A stretch of 64,000 nt of DNA from Sclerurus mexicanus (taxonomy: Eukaryota > Chordata > Aves > Passeriformes > Furnariidae), in contig VWZF01005250.1 in the NCBI GenBank assembly GCA_013396755.1, forward strand, positions 725,027 through 789,026. The letters run 5' to 3'. The notes beneath the pieces were generated by a model that was not told where the DNA came from, ran no database searches, and saw only the letters and a program-made list of their open reading frames with translations. Positions 14,201-24,700 of this stretch are shown here, piece by piece; position 1 is the stretch's first letter, and every line of letters begins with the position of its first letter. The translations under genes and the position numbers were made by a program.

Positions 14201-14470
14201 TCGATGCAGAGAGGGATTTGCCTGCCTGCCTGGAGAGGAGCCCAGTCCTGCTCTCCCTTCCTCTCAGGAGCTGCAGAGGGGCAGCATGAGCTCTCCTGAG
14301 GTGGGGTGTCAGGAGGACCACTTGGGCAGTAGCTGGAAACTTTTGTGCCACTTCCTGGGCGTTTCATTTACAGAGGGGGTTTTGGCAAACCTCAGAGAGT
14401 ACCCACTCTCACAGAGTGAGGGGTACGAGCTGCAGGAGACTGAGCGCTGGCCTTGCTCTTTTGCAGGACG

Positions 14471-14608
14471 ATGATTCCTGTGACCGAGTTCCGGCAGTTC
14501 TCGGAGCAGCAGCCGGCGTTCAGGGTGCTGAAGCCCTGGTGGGATGTGTTCACGGACTATCTCTCTGTCGCCATGCTGATGATCGGTGTGTTTGGGTGCA
14601 CGTTACAG
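14471..14608 (+). CDS. LRRC8C: LRRC8C, first coding exon (residues 1-46)
   Basis: This exon encodes the N-terminus of LRRC8C, a subunit of the volume-regulated anion channel (VRAC). VRAC is a plasma-membrane LRRC8 hexamer that needs LRRC8A and releases chloride and osmolytes on cell swelling. The 46 codons start MIPVTEFRQF and end GVFGCTLQ, which matches LRRC8C and not LRRC8A, B or D as I know them. The segment holds the short cytoplasmic N-terminal stretch that reaches the pore and most of transmembrane helix 1 (about residues 23-46). The exon begins at 14467 after TTTTGCAG, so only GACG precedes the ATG, with A at -3. It ends at 14608 before GTAAAT, in phase 0, and continues at 17051. Reading through the donor gives only an unrelated tail of about 20 residues, so splicing is required. 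Confidence 0.95.
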
Positions 14609-17050
14609 GTAAATCAGCCGGGACTGAGGTGTGGCGGGTGCTCTCAGGGCTGGTGAAAGAACACCACAGATGAGGAAGGTCCTTGGAAGGAGGTGTCCCG
14701 TCTTGTTTTATCTCTTGGGCTCACCATGAACAAAGGAAAAATTTGCTGGTCCCAGGATTAAAGCTGTTTAGGTAGCAACATCAAATAACACAGACCAGAC
14801 TCTCAGCAGCTGTAAATCAGCAGAGTTGCACTAGAGTCAATGCCAGCTAAGATAAGAGCTGTTGGTTTGGCTGGTGCCTGAATCACTGTTTTCACCGCAA
14901 TCTGGCATAACAAAACAGATGGTCAACTGAAGTTCTTATTTTGTACCATTTTGCTGTTTGAAAAATGTAATTTGGTAATTTCTGTTTTTCTTTATTTGGC
15001 AAATGCTAATAATCTGTCCTTATGCCTTGCAGCATAAGATTTGAAATCAATGTGCTTATTCTGTTAATGCCACCCCCAGCTAATATTTTGTCTCTTCCAT
15101 TCCAAAACATCTCTGAGGATGCTTACAAGTAAACAATTGACATTACTGTCAATCAGTGTTAGTTACATTTGGCTAAGAAGCCAAAAGCGGAAAAGAAATG
15201 AAACTACTGTTTGGGGTAACTCCACATAAATATAAAGTTGCAGTACTGGTTCGAACATGGATCTGGCATTTTTTGGCATGACTTTGAAATGGAGCTAAAG
15301 GGACACATTGACAGAGCTCTTGTTTCAGAGGAATTTTCTCACTTACATGGCCCAGGATTTAGATATACTGTCTCAACTTTCACATGAAATCTGCTGTAGT
15401 TTTGCCTGTATTTTCCACATTTAAAAATCTCTTTATATAGGACTGAATTTTGCATTAGTAGCTACGTGTTTGCTTAACCATACAAAGTAAATAATCTGTT
15501 ACTTTTAAATTTACCTGCTTGATTGGATAAAGCACACTGGAAAATAATGTGTGGAAACACTGAAATAATAGATGATTTTTTTTTATTCCAACTTATTGCC
15601 AGATACATGAATCCAAGGTGTAAGTAAGGGTGTATATCACAATAGTGTTTACAGACAAAGATTAACTACAGGAGTTTCTGATGTGTCAACAGTTACAGCA
15701 CTGATATTGTTTAAAATACCTGTGGCTGTATCTCAGCATTTCTCTGCATCAGGGTGGATCATCAAGGAGGATCTGATTTTGGTAGCTCTTGTTGCATACC
15801 CTGTATTTAGTGCTTTCAGCCACTGTGATGTCAAAGAATACATCTACACTACACACACATTCTTAGTTTGGGCCTGTTCCAGTTAGTCACTGAAGGCAAG
15901 TAACAGAGCTCCTTGGTTTATCAATGGATTAGCAAATTCAGACCTATCGGGAGCCCTGGATTGAACTTTGAACTGTTACCCCAAGTTAAACTAAGGGTGA
16001 TTGGTCCCTTAAGGCACTCTGATCTCAGTTGGTCAACACGGATGACCAGCTCAAATTAAGAAAATTGCCCTTTTTTTGTTTTTGTTTATTTATAGACCGA
16101 CTCAAGGACAGAGCTACATTTTTTCTCCCAGGTGTGTAGTCCATCCCACAAAAGTCCCCCATAGAAAGGGACTTTTTACAAGGGCATGTAGTGATAGGAC
16201 AAGGGGTAATGGCTTTTAACTGAAAGAGAGCAGGTTTAGATTAGATATTAGGAAGAAATTCTTCACTGTGAGGGTGTTGAGGCACTGGAACAGTTGAAGT
16301 TCCCAGAGAAGTTGTGGATGTCCCATCCCTGGAAGTGTCCAAGGCCAGCTTTGAGCAACCTGATCTAGTGAAAGGTGTCCCTGGCCATGGCAGCAGGGTT
16401 GGAATTAGATGATCTTCAAGGTCCGTTCCAACCCAGATCATTCTACGATTCTGTGAGGACTCTATATACATGTATGAGAATGTATACATGTACAATTTAT
16501 ATCCATCCACACACAAATGCCATCAAAGAATTATCCCTGTCTTTATTAAGACTGAAGATCAATAATTTTTCAGCATACATATGCCCACATTAGCCCTTTG
16601 TCAGCCATTTTTGGTGTGATAAGACATCACAGGGCGAGAGTACATCCACATGAATGCAGTTGTGCTGCTTTCAAGCCTAAGCTATCTCAGAACATCGTGT
16701 AGCCAGGGTGAATACAAGTGGCAATAACAGTCTGTCTCTGGGGAGAGCAATGCAGGAGATCTCTGGTCTTTTCTGGAATCATTGCCCACACTTGTCCTTA
16801 TTCTGGATTGTCTGAATGTCCTCTTATTCAAATTATGGGAATCTAACCATAGATAAAAAGGGGTGACCTAATTCTTGGCGTATAGAATGAGTGTCTTGCT
16901 GGGAATAATAATAGCAGGGCCTGTGGGGCCAAGTAGCAGACTGTGGAGAGGAATGTCTGTCAGCTGGAGGAACTCCAAGGACAGCTACCCATTGGTGCTG
17001 CCACCATTGTTTGTACATCAGTTCAAAAGATACCTTTTTGTGTGTTTCAG
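14609..17050 (+). other. LRRC8C: Intron 2 of LRRC8C
   Basis: The intron starts GTAAAT and ends TTTTTGTGTGTTTCAG, is 2,442 bases long and interrupts the gene in phase 0. It carries one + strand CR1 fragment (about 16.15-16.46 kb) and otherwise unremarkable sequence. Confidence 0.92.
16150..16457 (+). mobile_element. CR1 LINE, 3' end fragment (+ orientation)
   Basis: About 300 bases match the well-known 3' end of avian CR1 elements as I remember it. They include the stretch around AGTGATAGGACAAGGGGTAA (about 16190), AGGAAGAAATTCTTCACTGT (about 16250), and the terminal TTCCAACCCAGATCATTCTA followed by CGATTCTGTG near 16427-16456, which is the ATTCTRTG-type tail. The 5' edge is approximate. It is heavily truncated, as usual for CR1, has no open reading frame, and sits in the same orientation as LRRC8C inside intron 2. 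Confidence 0.9.
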
Positions 17051-19321
17051 GTCATGCAAGACAAGATAATATGCCTTCCAAAGCGCCTACAGCCTTGCCA
17101 GAACCAATCTAACAGTTCAAATGTGTTTAACACAGTCCCAGATACAACCCCCCTTCCGCCACTGAAGCCATCCACCCCTCCAGCTACAGTTGAAATGAAA
17201 GGACTGAAGACTGATTTGGACCTTCAGCAATACAGCTTTATAAATCAGGTGTGCTATGAACGGGCTCTGCACTGGTATGCCAAGTACTTCCCTTACCTTG
17301 TCCTTATACACACGCTGGTCTTCATGCTGTGTAGTAACTTTTGGTTCAAATTCCCCGGATCAAGCTCCAAAATTGAACACTTCATTTCAATACTTGGGAA
17401 GTGTTTTGATTCTCCCTGGACAACAAGAGCTTTATCTGAAGTGTCAGGGGAAGACTCTGAAGAGAAAGATAACAGGAAGAACAACGTCAACAAGTCTAAT
17501 ACTGTTCAGCCAAGCACTGAAGGCACTTTGGTCAAGACACAGTCTTTAAAATCAATCCCTGAGAAGTTAGTTGTGGATAAGGGAACACCTGGGGCATTAG
17601 ATAAGAAAGAAGGTGAACAGGCCAAAGCACTGTTTGAAAAGGTGAAGAAATTCAGACTGCATGTTGAGGAGGGTGATATACTCTATGTCATGTATGTTCG
17701 CCAGACTGTACTTAAGGTAATTAAATTCCTTATTATTATTGCTTACAACACAGCACTTGTCTCTGAAGTTAATTTTACAGTAGTCTGTAACGTTGATATT
17801 GAAGACATGACAGGATACAAGAATTTTTGCTGTAATCACACAATGGCACATCTGTTCTCTAAACTTTCTTACTGCTACCTGTGCTTTGTAAGCATCTATG
17901 GCCTCACATGCCTTTATACGCTGTACTGGTTGTTCTACCGCTCACTGAAAGAATATTCTTTTGAATACGTTCGGCAAGAGACGGGAATTGATGATATCCC
18001 AGATGTCAAGAATGACTTTGCTTTTATGCTGCATATGATTGATCAGTATGATCCTCTCTACTCCAAGCGGTTTGCCGTCTTCCTGTCTGAAGTCAGTGAA
18101 AATAAGCTGAAACAGCTGAACCTAAACAATGAGTGGACTGCAGATAAACTGCGACAGAGGCTACAGACAAACTCCCATAGCCATTTGGAGCTACAGCTTT
18201 TCATGCTTTCTGGACTGCCAGACACAGTTTTTGAAATTACTGAGCTGCAGTCATTAAAACTTGAAATAATTAATAATGTAATGATACCAGCAACCATTGC
18301 ACAGCTGGACAATCTCCAGGAGCTCTCATTGCACCAGTGTTCTGTGAAGATCCATAGTGCTGCCTTGGCTTTTCTAAAGGAGAATCTCAAGATCTTGAGC
18401 GTCAAGTTTGATGACATCAGAGAACTTCCACACTGGATGTATGGCCTCAGAAATTTGGAAGAGCTCTATTTAATTGGCTCCCTAAGTCACGATATTTCCA
18501 AAAACATTACACTGGAGTCCTTTCGGGAGCTTAAAAGCCTAAAAGTTCTTTACATAAAAAGTAATTTGTCCAAAATCCCACAATCTGCAGTCGATGTTTC
18601 AAGCCACCTGCAAAAACTGTGCATCCATAATGATGGCACGAAGTTAGTGATGCTCAACAACTTGAAGAAGATGGTCAACCTGACACAGCTGGAATTGGTT
18701 CATTGTGATTTAGAGCGCATACCTCATGCAGTCTTCAGCCTTCTCAGTCTTCAGGAGTTGGATCTGAAAGAAAACAACCTCAAATCCATTGAAGAAATAG
18801 TAAGTTTTCAACACCTGCGAAAACTGACAATTCTGAAGCTGTGGTACAACAGTATAACATACATCCCAGAGCATATAAAGAAACTCACTAGTCTAGAGCG
18901 GCTTTCCTTCAGCCATAATAAAATAGAAGTTCTTCCGTCCCACCTATTCCTATGCAACAAAATCAGATATTTGGATTTGTCTTACAATGACATTCGCTTT
19001 ATCCCACCTGAAATAGGAGTTCTGCAGAGTTTACAATACTTTTCCATTACCTGCAACAAAGTGGAGAGCGTGCCAGATGAACTATACTTTTGCAAAAAAC
19101 TTAAGACTCTGAAAATTGGGAAAAATAACTTGTCAGTCCTTTCACCTAAAATCGGTAATTTGGTATTCCTCTCCTACTTGGATATTAAAGGCAATCACTT
19201 TGAAATCCTCCCCCCTGAGCTCGGTGAGTGCAGAGCTCTGAAGCGGACTGGTTTCACTGTAGAGGACACCTTGTTTGAAACGTTGCCTTCTGATGTCAGG
19301 GAGCAAATGAAAGCTGAGTAA
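17051..19321 (+). CDS. LRRC8C: LRRC8C, second coding exon (residues 47-802, stop TAA)
   Basis: This exon holds the rest of the VRAC subunit LRRC8C. Joined to the first coding exon it gives 802 residues; the human protein is 803 as I recall, so the gene looks complete. Domains in order: extracellular loop 1 (about 47-124, with C54, C114 and the KTD/LDL pore-mouth motif at 99-104); TM2 (about 125-145); the intracellular loop with SSSKIEHF, SPWTTRALSE and LDKKEGEQAKALFEKVKKF; TM3 (about 269-284); extracellular loop 2 (C292, C307, sequon NHT at 308); TM4 (about 319-341); the conserved linker YSFEYVRQETGIDDIPDVKN; then cytoplasmic leucine-rich repeats from about residue 400, ending TLPSDVREQMKAE. 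The acceptor is TGTGTTTCAG at 17041-17050. The frame stays open 36 codons upstream into the intron, but that part is not LRRC8-like. Unusual points are extra cysteines C62 and C306 and an extra sequon at N287. Confidence 0.97.
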   Translation, partial: VMQDKIICLPKRLQPCQNQSNSSNVFNTVPDTTPLPPLKPSTPPATVEMKGLKTDLDLQQYSFINQVCYERALHWYAKYFPYLVLIHTLVFMLCSNFWFKFPGSSSKIEHFISILGKCFDSPWTTRALSEVSGEDSEEKDNRKNNVNKSNTVQPSTEGTLVKTQSLKSIPEKLVVDKGTPGALDKKEGEQAKALFEKVKKFRLHVEEGDILYVMYVRQTVLKVIKFLIIIAYNTALVSEVNFTVVCNVDIEDMTGYKNFCCNHTMAHLFSKLSYCYLCFVSIYGLTCLYTLYWLFYRSLKEYSFEYVRQETGIDDIPDVKNDFAFMLHMIDQYDPLYSKRFAVFLSEVSENKLKQLNLNNEWTADKLRQRLQTNSHSHLELQLFMLSGLPDTVFEITELQSLKLEIINNVMIPATIAQLDNLQELSLHQCSVKIHSAALAFLKENLKILSVKFDDIRELPHWMYGLRNLEELYLIGSLSHDISKNITLESFRELKSLKVLYIKSNLSKIPQSAVDVSSHLQKLCIHNDGTKLVMLNNLKKMVNLTQLELVHCDLERIPHAVFSLLSLQELDLKENNLKSIEEIVSFQHLRKLTILKLWYNSITYIPEHIKKLTSLERLSFSHNKIEVLPSHLFLCNKIRYLDLSYNDIRFIPPEIGVLQSLQYFSITCNKVESVPDELYFCKKLKTLKIGKNNLSVLSPKIGNLVFLSYLDIKGNHFEILPPELGECRALKRTGFTVEDTLFETLPSDVREQMKAE

Positions 19322-19472
19322 CTTCTCGCTCAGCTTTACAGAAATAACACTTCTACCAAATATGCTCTAGAGAGTGCATACTCTGAATATGCATTTAATT
19401 TGTCATTATTTTTTTCTTTTTCAAATCCTTTCTGTACAAAAAAATTTGGAGTAAGGAGTACATATATTTTTA

Positions 19473-19478
19473 AATAAA
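19473..19478 (+). terminator. LRRC8C: Candidate proximal poly(A) signal AATAAA
   Basis: A canonical hexamer lies 152 bases after the stop codon, followed by T-rich sequence (CTCTCATATTTTTTCACTG) and a GT-containing stretch about 25-45 bases further on, which fits a downstream element. Confidence 0.5.
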
Positions 19479-21630
19479 TTTCTCTCATATTTTTTCACTG
19501 TTTTAAGATATTTTTAAGTTTGTTTTGCCCATAGAACAAGGGCGTCTGTAACTTAATTTTTAACGATAAATGTAAATGGTTTCATCTGCTGGTTTGTTTT
19601 CCTTTTCCTAATCCCACCAGGAAAACGCTGTTTAAGATATGTGCTTTGGGTTGCATAGTTTGTAATCGAAGATGATATTGTCTTCCTGGTTATTGTTAAT
19701 CCCTTAGGACATGGTCTTCAACAGGTGGTGCTGCAGGTGTTGAATGCCTTGTTTCCTCTTCTCTTCAGTGGCAGTAAGAAGGTGTTCAGCATCTAATGAG
19801 ATCAAATCTGGGTTGACAATCCTTTTTTTATTATGACATGATTTTCTCAGATGGTCAATGTAAGTAGAAAAGGTTCTTTATATATTTTAATAGGTGTGAG
19901 GGAGCATGCAGAACTCCTTCAGGGCCTTTTGGCAAGCTCAGTCTGTCTGTCCATTCACACACTGCACTGAGCTGGAGGTACTGACTGTGATTTCCTCTCT
20001 GGTGCAGGAAGAGTAAGGTCACAGTTCACAGGGGAATCATGACCAAAGTGACTCATGCCGAAATGTTTTCCAAAACAGTGCAAAGGGATGTGGCTGCCCA
20101 TTTCCTATTAAACTGAATGCAAGGGGTGCAATGAATTCACTGTGTTGGAAATGTCAACCCAGTGAGATGAAACACTATCATGAAAAACCCCATCCTCCCC
20201 TAAACACCCAATTCTGCAAGAAAGTGCCTTCTGCCCCCCTCAATTCACTTCCCCACACGATTGCTTGGCACCATGCAGAAATGGGATCCCCAAAAAGTGC
20301 AATCAAGTTTAGTTTGTAAAGCTTCTGACAAGGAAATAGTATCTAATATGCTCCTTAATTGAGCTTGGGTATCATTAAACCAAGCTCAGCACAGGAACAT
20401 TTGCAGTTTTGCAAAAATGAGATTAAATGAACACATTAACTTCTCACAAGTCTCAGCCTACTCCAAGAACAGTGATGAAGGCTATGTTTTCATCTTCCAG
20501 ATAGTAATTAAATTGGAAATCATACAGTTGCAAGTCTGCTTTTTGAAATAACATCATAATCTCTGATAATTATGCGTCAGGTTGGGAACTTTATCCTCTG
20601 AAGCCACATTCAGCTGTTTTTTTTAATCCGGCCATTTGTTTTGTTTTAGTCAGGGTTGACAGGGATGTGCTGCTCGCAAGCTAATTTAAGCTAATCAAAA
20701 AGAACCACATGATGGTAAAATATTTTGCTGGGAGGAAATCTCTTCACACTATCCAGCACATATTTGAGTCAGATGCAGGCACTGCATAAATGGTTTGCAA
20801 GAATATCTAAGAATAAGTGCTTATTTCTCTAGGAGGCAATGCTGTTCATGAATTGCAAAGGTTGAGTTACTGGTTGTTTAAACTTATGTAAAATACTTGT
20901 CTGACAGCTGTCAGATTGGTTGCTCTTAAATGTTTTCTAACTCATTGCGTGTTTGGAGCTACAGTTAATCTGAGTTCCTGCACTTGGTACAAAAGCATAC
21001 TGTTGTTTTAAGAGTCTGATTTACGAAGATGGGGAGACAAACTACAGGGAGGACTTCCTCATTCATCCAGGGTACCAAGTCAGAGTTACGTTTCGTGCTT
21101 GGCTATGTTCTGGAGAAGATCCATGTGATTAATCAAAAATAGGTCAGGCGTGAAGGAATCAAATCAAGCTTTTTTAAAGGGCTTGGATTCAGTTCTGTTG
21201 AAGACCTGTAACTGATGTAGCTATTGCAAAAGCTACTCTTACTCGTATGTGGAATGCACTTAATGGAACAGCTTGGCAGTATATATATTCTAAATGTATT
21301 TCACTTTGATGTAATGGGAAGGAGAGAAACATTTCATTGCTCATATTAACCTAATTATGTAAACCAAAGTGCTGTTGTCCCTGATGAATGTAAACTGTTT
21401 GAAATGTCCAAGTAATGAGTGGAGCTGTATAGTTCTCTTACTTAGATTTGAAATATGGGATTACATTTAAAGTTTTTTTAAAAAGTCTTTGTATTCCTAG
21501 ATGTAGCATTTTAAATCCCTAATTTATTTTGTGTCTAATGTTGTTTCATGCATAGTTTGTGGTCTGTTTTCTGAATGGAAGTTATGCACCCATCCTAACT
21601 GAAGGTTGAAGACTTATTCTACGACGCTGT

Positions 21631-21638
21631 TGTAAATA
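21631..21638 (+). promoter_or_regulatory. Possible Pumilio binding element TGTAAATA
   Basis: The octamer TGTAAATA fits the PUF/Pumilio consensus TGTANATA. It matters only if the long form of the LRRC8C 3' UTR is transcribed. A chance match is quite possible. Confidence 0.2.
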
Positions 21639-21767
21639 CATCACTTAGGGGATGTGGGGGTTTCCTCTGTTACCGATTACATTTATATCAGTGCAACCCG
21701 TCATGTGGACACAGTTACACGAGTATAAAGTGCCTTGTGCTGGCATATCTTTATTCACTTTGATAGG

Positions 21768-21773
21768 AATAAA
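21768..21773 (+). terminator. LRRC8C: Candidate distal poly(A) signal AATAAA
   Basis: A canonical hexamer lies about 2.45 kb after the stop codon and would give a long 3' UTR. Further AATAAA matches occur downstream (for example near 23.10 and 24.37 kb), so the choice is uncertain. Confidence 0.3.
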
Positions 21774-24700
21774 CTATACCAGTCTGAGCACTTTCATGCT
21801 AATAACTGTATCTTCTCCCCGGGTTTGGTCTGCTGAGACAACTTTTATCAGTCTAACAGCTCACTGCCACAAAAAAGGGGCAGTTCCCTCCTCCTCCCAT
21901 GCTCCCTGTTCTTGCCAACACATTCCTGCTGCTTCTCTTGTACCTCTATAGGTCTGGTGCTGGTCTGATCCCTCCATAGGACAAATCAACTTTTTAAACC
22001 AGCAGAAAACTATGCCGGTTTTAAAAAGGGACTAATTTTCTGCTGGATCAGCTCTCCAAAGGATTGGATGGACACCAGGGTGGGAGTAACAAGGAGACAG
22101 GACTCTGCAGCTAGATCTGGGTAAGGAGAAGGTGGGATAAGTCACTTTGGAGGTGCTAGGTCAGTTCATCATCTTGCTGGGCCACATGCTTGGAGAGCTG
22201 TGCTGTTTTATCTACAGCAGCATTAGGCAGCTTGGCTTTTGTGAGTAGACAGCCCTCAGGCTCACAGTGAATGATAAAATATCACATTACTGTTAATTTC
22301 TTTATGAAACAAACTCAGGTAGCTGCATTGTTGACTTTTCTAAACTTCTTACTGTCTATTCTGGGGTGTATTTTCCAAACCCATGTTACAGTATTCTAGA
22401 AATGCATCAGCTGAGAGAAGATTGTTTCCTAATTCTATATGACATCCAGGAAAACATGTAAAAGTGCCATATTTACTCAGTGAATCATGTACTGCTCGTA
22501 TGTATATTCACATACTAGACTTTTCTGTGACTGATAGTATTTGACTTAGAATGGATGGACAATTTGTGGATAATACTTTAGGCATGGTTTGTATATATAC
22601 AAAGAGTTTATATAACTACTTACTTTAACCAGGTGCCTAACAAGTATGACAATTCCAGAATTTAAGCAAAGTGTTTTTTCATTATTGCTCAAAAATAATA
22701 AAAATATTCCTTGGTAATGGAAACAGAGATGACAAAGATTGCATCAAAAGTAAGAAGACAAACTTAATAGTACATTAAGCCTGAAAAGCAAGTCTACTTG
22801 GTGAGACGTGCATCTCCCCCTTTGTCAAAATTAGGATGGATATTTGTGCTGACCTCATGTATCCAGCCAGCCCAACAACTTTTGCAAATTTAGATTGGAA
22901 AGCAATTGCTCCAAGTTTCATATCACATTTCTGGCACTTCAGTAATTCATGTGCTTGAGTGGTGACGAATCCTGTAAGGATGCCAAGGAAAAACTCTGAA
23001 ATTTGACCAAATGGACAAACTTCTTAATTCTGTAGCAAGAATCTTAGTATGATTAGACCTGCATAGTGTTACATTGCAATATAGTACACCCAGGAAAAAA
23101 TGGAAATAAAATGCTCTTTTGTAATAATGACCATTGTCAGACTGCAATGTGATTATTTGTTTGGGAAATATTTTGTTTCTGGGTTACCTAAAGATCAAAC
23201 TTTGAGTTTGGTCCCTTGGGAGGGAAATCAGGAAAGTATGTTTGAAAAAACATCATTATACTTGACAGGATTTACAGTTGCACGGTCTCGCTTCCTGTGC
23301 ACCTCCTTCCATCCCCTCACTCTGACAGCCAGAAAAATGGCCAGGAAAGAAGCCATCCCTGCTGGAGCAGCTCCCCTGCTCCAGTCCCTGTGCTCTGCCA
23401 GGGCTTGGGGGAGATGCTGGGAGCCCTGCCAGCCTGCAGCCGGGGCTGTGAGGGCTCCTTCCTCCCCCAATTCCGTACCTGCTCTGCCAAGGCAAGTGAT
23501 GCTGTTAGTCCTTGCATCTGACATACTCCCCTACAAATCTCCTGATGAGATTTGGACATCGCTCCAAAGACAATTGGGCTGCCTGCATTTGGTATGGGGC
23601 ATTTTCCTCATTTCTCTCTTTAAATTGTGAGCAATAATGTGTTTCAATTTTCAGTTTTTATACTGAGACAGCAAAGTCCTGCCAAGATATGGAGCAAGAA
23701 ATACTCCTCTCTGGTCCTTGTGGTCCCAGTGGAGGGACAGGAGCGGTAAGCACAGCAGCCTCAGTCAGCTTTGCCTTTGGGTAAGCCCTGGCAGGACGGC
23801 TCGGCACAGCAGCTCTCTGCAGGTCCACCTCCACCCAAGGGTGCTCGTGCACACCGGTTTCCCATCACATGGCCTGCCCATCAGCATGCTCTTGTCTGTG
23901 ACACTCATTGCAGAGGACCTGATGGACAAATGTGGACTAGACCTGCCCTGTTCCCTCTGGCATCGAGAGGGCTGGCATGTCATGGGGGTACATGAGGTTG
24001 GCAGATGTGCAGTGGATGGCAATGGTCCCAGAGCTTCCACATAAGGAAGACCAGACCAGCATAAGGATGTCACTACCAGTCCTCTGGCTCCAGGCACACA
24101 TTTGAAGGAGCTTGTGGTGTCAGAGAAGTTGTTTTTATCACTGTCTTGATGCAAATGAGGCTGTGCAGTGACTGGGATATGGCTGATGGCTTTGGCTGGG
24201 GCACGTAAACTGTGAGGCTGCTCATGGTGGTTGGTGGGGCCATGCTGGGTCCTCACACATGGGCTGTCTGCATGTGGACAGGCCTGAAATGGAGCTGGTT
24301 TTCAGAGCAGGGCTTCCCCCACCTGTCCCAGGTCAGAGAGAGGCCGAGTGTGTCCAGAGGTTGTGCTTCCAACAATAAAATACCCTCAAAGAGAGTAACA
24401 ATCATGGGTGGTGGGGTTTGGTGACTTTTAGCCAGGGCCAGATTCCCAGGTACCATCATGGGCAGCACTGGTAAGTGTGATCCCAGGGTGTGGAGTAAAA
24501 CACCTACAATGCAGGCAAGCTTGAACCATTCTACTGTCAAGCATGATTTTATCAGCCCATCCTCTCCCCTGCTGCCCAGGCCTATGAAGATGCACCCAAA
24601 GCATGGGGTATGGGGACCACATCCAGCAGCATCCTTTATGTGGCAAGGTGGTAGTGGCATGGATGTTGAGGATGATAATAGCAAGATGGTGTTTCCTTCA

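Larger units (their letters stand above)
861..14466 (+). other. LRRC8C: Probable intron 1 of LRRC8C (no coding exon seen)
   Basis: This is about 13.6 kb of ordinary, mostly AT-leaning sequence between the CpG island and the first coding exon. All open frames are short and unrecognisable, and I find no second gene, tRNA or long repeat. It holds low-complexity T/G-rich sequence near 10.42-10.51 kb, a short imperfect tandem duplication at 11.19 kb, and scattered A or T runs. The right boundary is firm: acceptor sequence CCTTGCTCTTTTGCAG ending at 14466. The left boundary is unknown because the donor was not identified. Confidence 0.5.
19322..21800 (+). other. LRRC8C: LRRC8C 3' UTR (end uncertain)
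   Basis: Unique AT-rich sequence without coding potential follows the TAA. The proximal end would be just after the AATAAA at 19473, giving a UTR of about 170 bases. The sequence stays UTR-like (AT-rich, no repeats) to about 21.8 kb, where another AATAAA occurs. LRRC8C transcripts in mammals have long 3' UTRs as far as I know, so use of the distal site is plausible. The right coordinate given here is a guess. Confidence 0.45.

Noticed and set aside
16943..17050. In-frame ATG and 36 open codons directly upstream of LRRC8C exon 17051-19321, suggesting a 792-residue single-exon gene
   Set aside because: The upstream residues are not LRRC8-like. A good acceptor (TGTGTTTCAG) precedes VMQDKIICLP, and the matching first coding exon with a phase-0 donor lies at 14471-14608.
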